64,000 bases of DNA from Alphaproteobacteria bacterium (GTDB lineage: Bacteria; Pseudomonadota; Alphaproteobacteria; UBA6615), in the NCBI GenBank assembly GCA_021774445.1, contig JAJFJA010000067.1, positions 1 to 64,000 of the forward strand, in the 5' to 3' direction. Positions 63,121-64,000 of this stretch are shown here, one piece after another. A model generated the notes under the pieces. It was not told the DNA's origin, did not search any database, and saw only the letters and a list, made by a program, of their open reading frames with translations. A program made the translations under genes and the position numbers. How positions within the stretch are numbered: the first letter of the stretch is position 1; every line of letters begins with the position of its first letter.

Positions 63121-63771
63121 ATGTGGCCGGAAAATGCAGTGGTGAGAATCTTGACCGAGCTTACCGATGGGCTCTGGCACACTACCCATCCGGAGCGTTT
63201 CCTAGGCGCCCTAGATTCCGGTGCGCTTTTGCCGGAGCCAGATATTCCGAATGCGGAGCGCTTTGGTACTGGTCAGGGCCCCAAGAACTACCCTTACGTT
63301 CGACATATTGGGGGCGTAAGTCTTTTTGACTTTGACGGTTTTGACCCCGAGACCTATTCGGCCAAATATCCCGTTTGCAGCTGGCGGCATTTCGTGCCTT
63401 ATCGCGAGATCTGGGGTGGCGCAGTTTGGGTCGAAATAGATCGGCAACAATCCGCACCGCAGCTTGTTTCGGGTCCAGATCTGCTAGCTAATTGGAAATC
63501 GGGCGATGACCTGGGGCATAATATCATGCCCATTATTGAAGCCGCTCATGTGGGTCCTCTGCCTTCGGCTGCCTTTCGCCGGGTGCTCCTTATCCGTGCC
63601 TCGGACCAAGGCAAGTACCAAGAACTGGCCGGAGCGGAACTTGATCGAGCTGCTTGGGATAAGCTGCTTGATACCTCTTGGAGAGGTACTGCCGACGCTA
63701 ACACTACTCGTGATAGCGTGCGGGCTGCGTACTATAACCGGGCCATCCTGGAAAGATCCAGGCCTGGATAA
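63121..63771 (+). CDS. Uncharacterised protein, possible ADP-ribosyltransferase-like fold
   Basis: The 216-residue frame starts at the ATG at 63121; upstream in-frame codons are not homologous to anything I recognise. It lies in lower-GC sequence past tRNA-Gln. Residues 18-38 (LWHTTHPERFLGALDSGALLP) and 137-158 (PIIEAAHVGPLPSAAFRRVLLI) resemble the histidine strand and the glutamate-containing edge strand of ADP-ribosyltransferase-like toxins. Other catalytic-type residues are not clear. The assignment is tentative. No neighbouring antitoxin gene is seen. The flanking sequence contains a broken IS3 gene. Confidence 0.45.
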   Translation: MWPENAVVRILTELTDGLWHTTHPERFLGALDSGALLPEPDIPNAERFGTGQGPKNYPYVRHIGGVSLFDFDGFDPETYSAKYPVCSWRHFVPYREIWGGAVWVEIDRQQSAPQLVSGPDLLANWKSGDDLGHNIMPIIEAAHVGPLPSAAFRRVLLIRASDQGKYQELAGAELDRAAWDKLLDTSWRGTADANTTRDSVRAAYYNRAILERSRPG

Positions 63772-63813
63772 TCGATCCGCTCAACGATGGTCTGCAAGCC
63801 GGGGAGATCTAGG

Positions 63814-63945
63814 CTAAGCGGTGAGTACACGCTGAAGGTGAACCCGCGCTCGTGGCCGACGATAGATCTCCGCCACAGGCGTTCCATCTTCGCCCCGTTT
63901 GATGATGAACGCCTTATGCGCGTCCGTGAACTGCGATGCTTTCAT
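63814..63945 (-). pseudogene. Truncated IS3-family transposase OrfA
   Basis: From the ATG at 63943-63945, preceded by GGAGCGGGAA, the product begins MKASQFTDAHKAFIIKRGEDG and continues TPVAEIYRR. This is the helix-turn-helix start of IS3-family OrfA transposases. After about 31 residues the match ends and the frame stops at 63814. The rest of the transposase and the second open frame are missing, so this is a remnant. No terminal inverted repeats were identified within the window. Confidence 0.75.
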
Positions 63946-64000
63946 TGCTTCCCGCTCCTTCTCCCAGCCAAAGGTTCCGACGCGGAAAACTCTAACTCAC

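Noticed and set aside
1..64000. CRISPR arrays, rRNA genes and complete insertion sequences
   Set aside because: I saw no regularly spaced direct repeats, no rRNA sequence, and only one transposase remnant without recognisable ends.

Overview
The window looks like a chromosomal segment of an alphaproteobacterium with high GC (roughly two thirds by eye), probably close to the Rhodospirillales. I infer this from gene content and order: an aa3-type cytochrome oxidase operon with ctaB, ctaG, a tiny membrane gene, subunit III, DUF983 and SURF1; an F0 operon with paired b and b' subunits; a CcrM-type DNA methyltransferase; the order mutY / DUF721 / dsbA-like / smc; an ETF-quinone oxidoreductase next to a type-4 uracil-DNA glycosylase; and an M16 peptidase following thrC. 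No 16S rRNA is present, so genus or species cannot be read from the window.

Layout. 1-4.9 kb is a scrambled accessory region. It holds three copies of the 3' end of one methyltransferase gene (one running off the left edge, one 5'-truncated, one vestigial), a second intact methyltransferase, a small cytochrome c, and a lower-GC insert. The insert encodes an ImmA/IrrE-type metallopeptidase fused to a macro domain and the broken start of a P-loop kinase. 4.9-12.4 kb carries ubiquinone genes (ubiD, ubiA), a duplicated DUF4170 protein, rsmE, gshA and tldD. 12.6-18.9 kb is the cytochrome oxidase and assembly operon. 18.9-24.4 kb has an M32 carboxypeptidase, thrC, an M16 peptidase, a GNAT acetyltransferase and a YqgE protein. 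24.5-30.7 kb has a ScsB/DsbD-type membrane reductase, a peroxiredoxin, rnhA, thrB, ispH and a lipoprotein. 30.7-35.5 kb is the glycine cleavage operon behind a tandem glycine riboswitch. 35.5-39.2 kb is a TRAP transporter operon ending in a shikimate/quinate dehydrogenase-like gene. 39.5-41.9 kb encodes the F0 part of ATP synthase. 42.0-48.0 kb has smc, a DsbA-like protein, a DUF721 protein and mutY. 48.2-56.9 kb has ccrM, rnhB, a Kef-type antiporter, a radical SAM protein, a kinase-like protein, moaB, a lytic transglycosylase and a uracil-DNA glycosylase. 57.1-62.9 kb has ETF-QO, a TPR lipoprotein, two proteins sharing an N-terminal module, and tRNA-Gln. The right end is a second accessory patch with an unassigned ORF that has some ADP-ribosyltransferase-like features and a truncated IS3 transposase gene.

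How the genes fit together. Much of the core content serves aerobic respiration: quinone synthesis (ubiD, ubiA), quinone reduction (ETF-QO), terminal oxidase with heme and copper assembly factors, and the F0 proton channel. Thiol and redox upkeep (gshA, DsbD/ScsB, DsbA-like, peroxiredoxin), glycine catabolism and threonine synthesis (thrB and thrC at separate sites) form a second theme. Several genes overlap at start/stop (ctaB/small ORF, SURF1/M32, thrC/M16, gcvPA/gcvPB), suggesting translational coupling. The most unusual features are the metallopeptidase-macro fusion in its broken island, the triplicated methyltransferase fragments, and an smc gene for which I can find only a CTG start.
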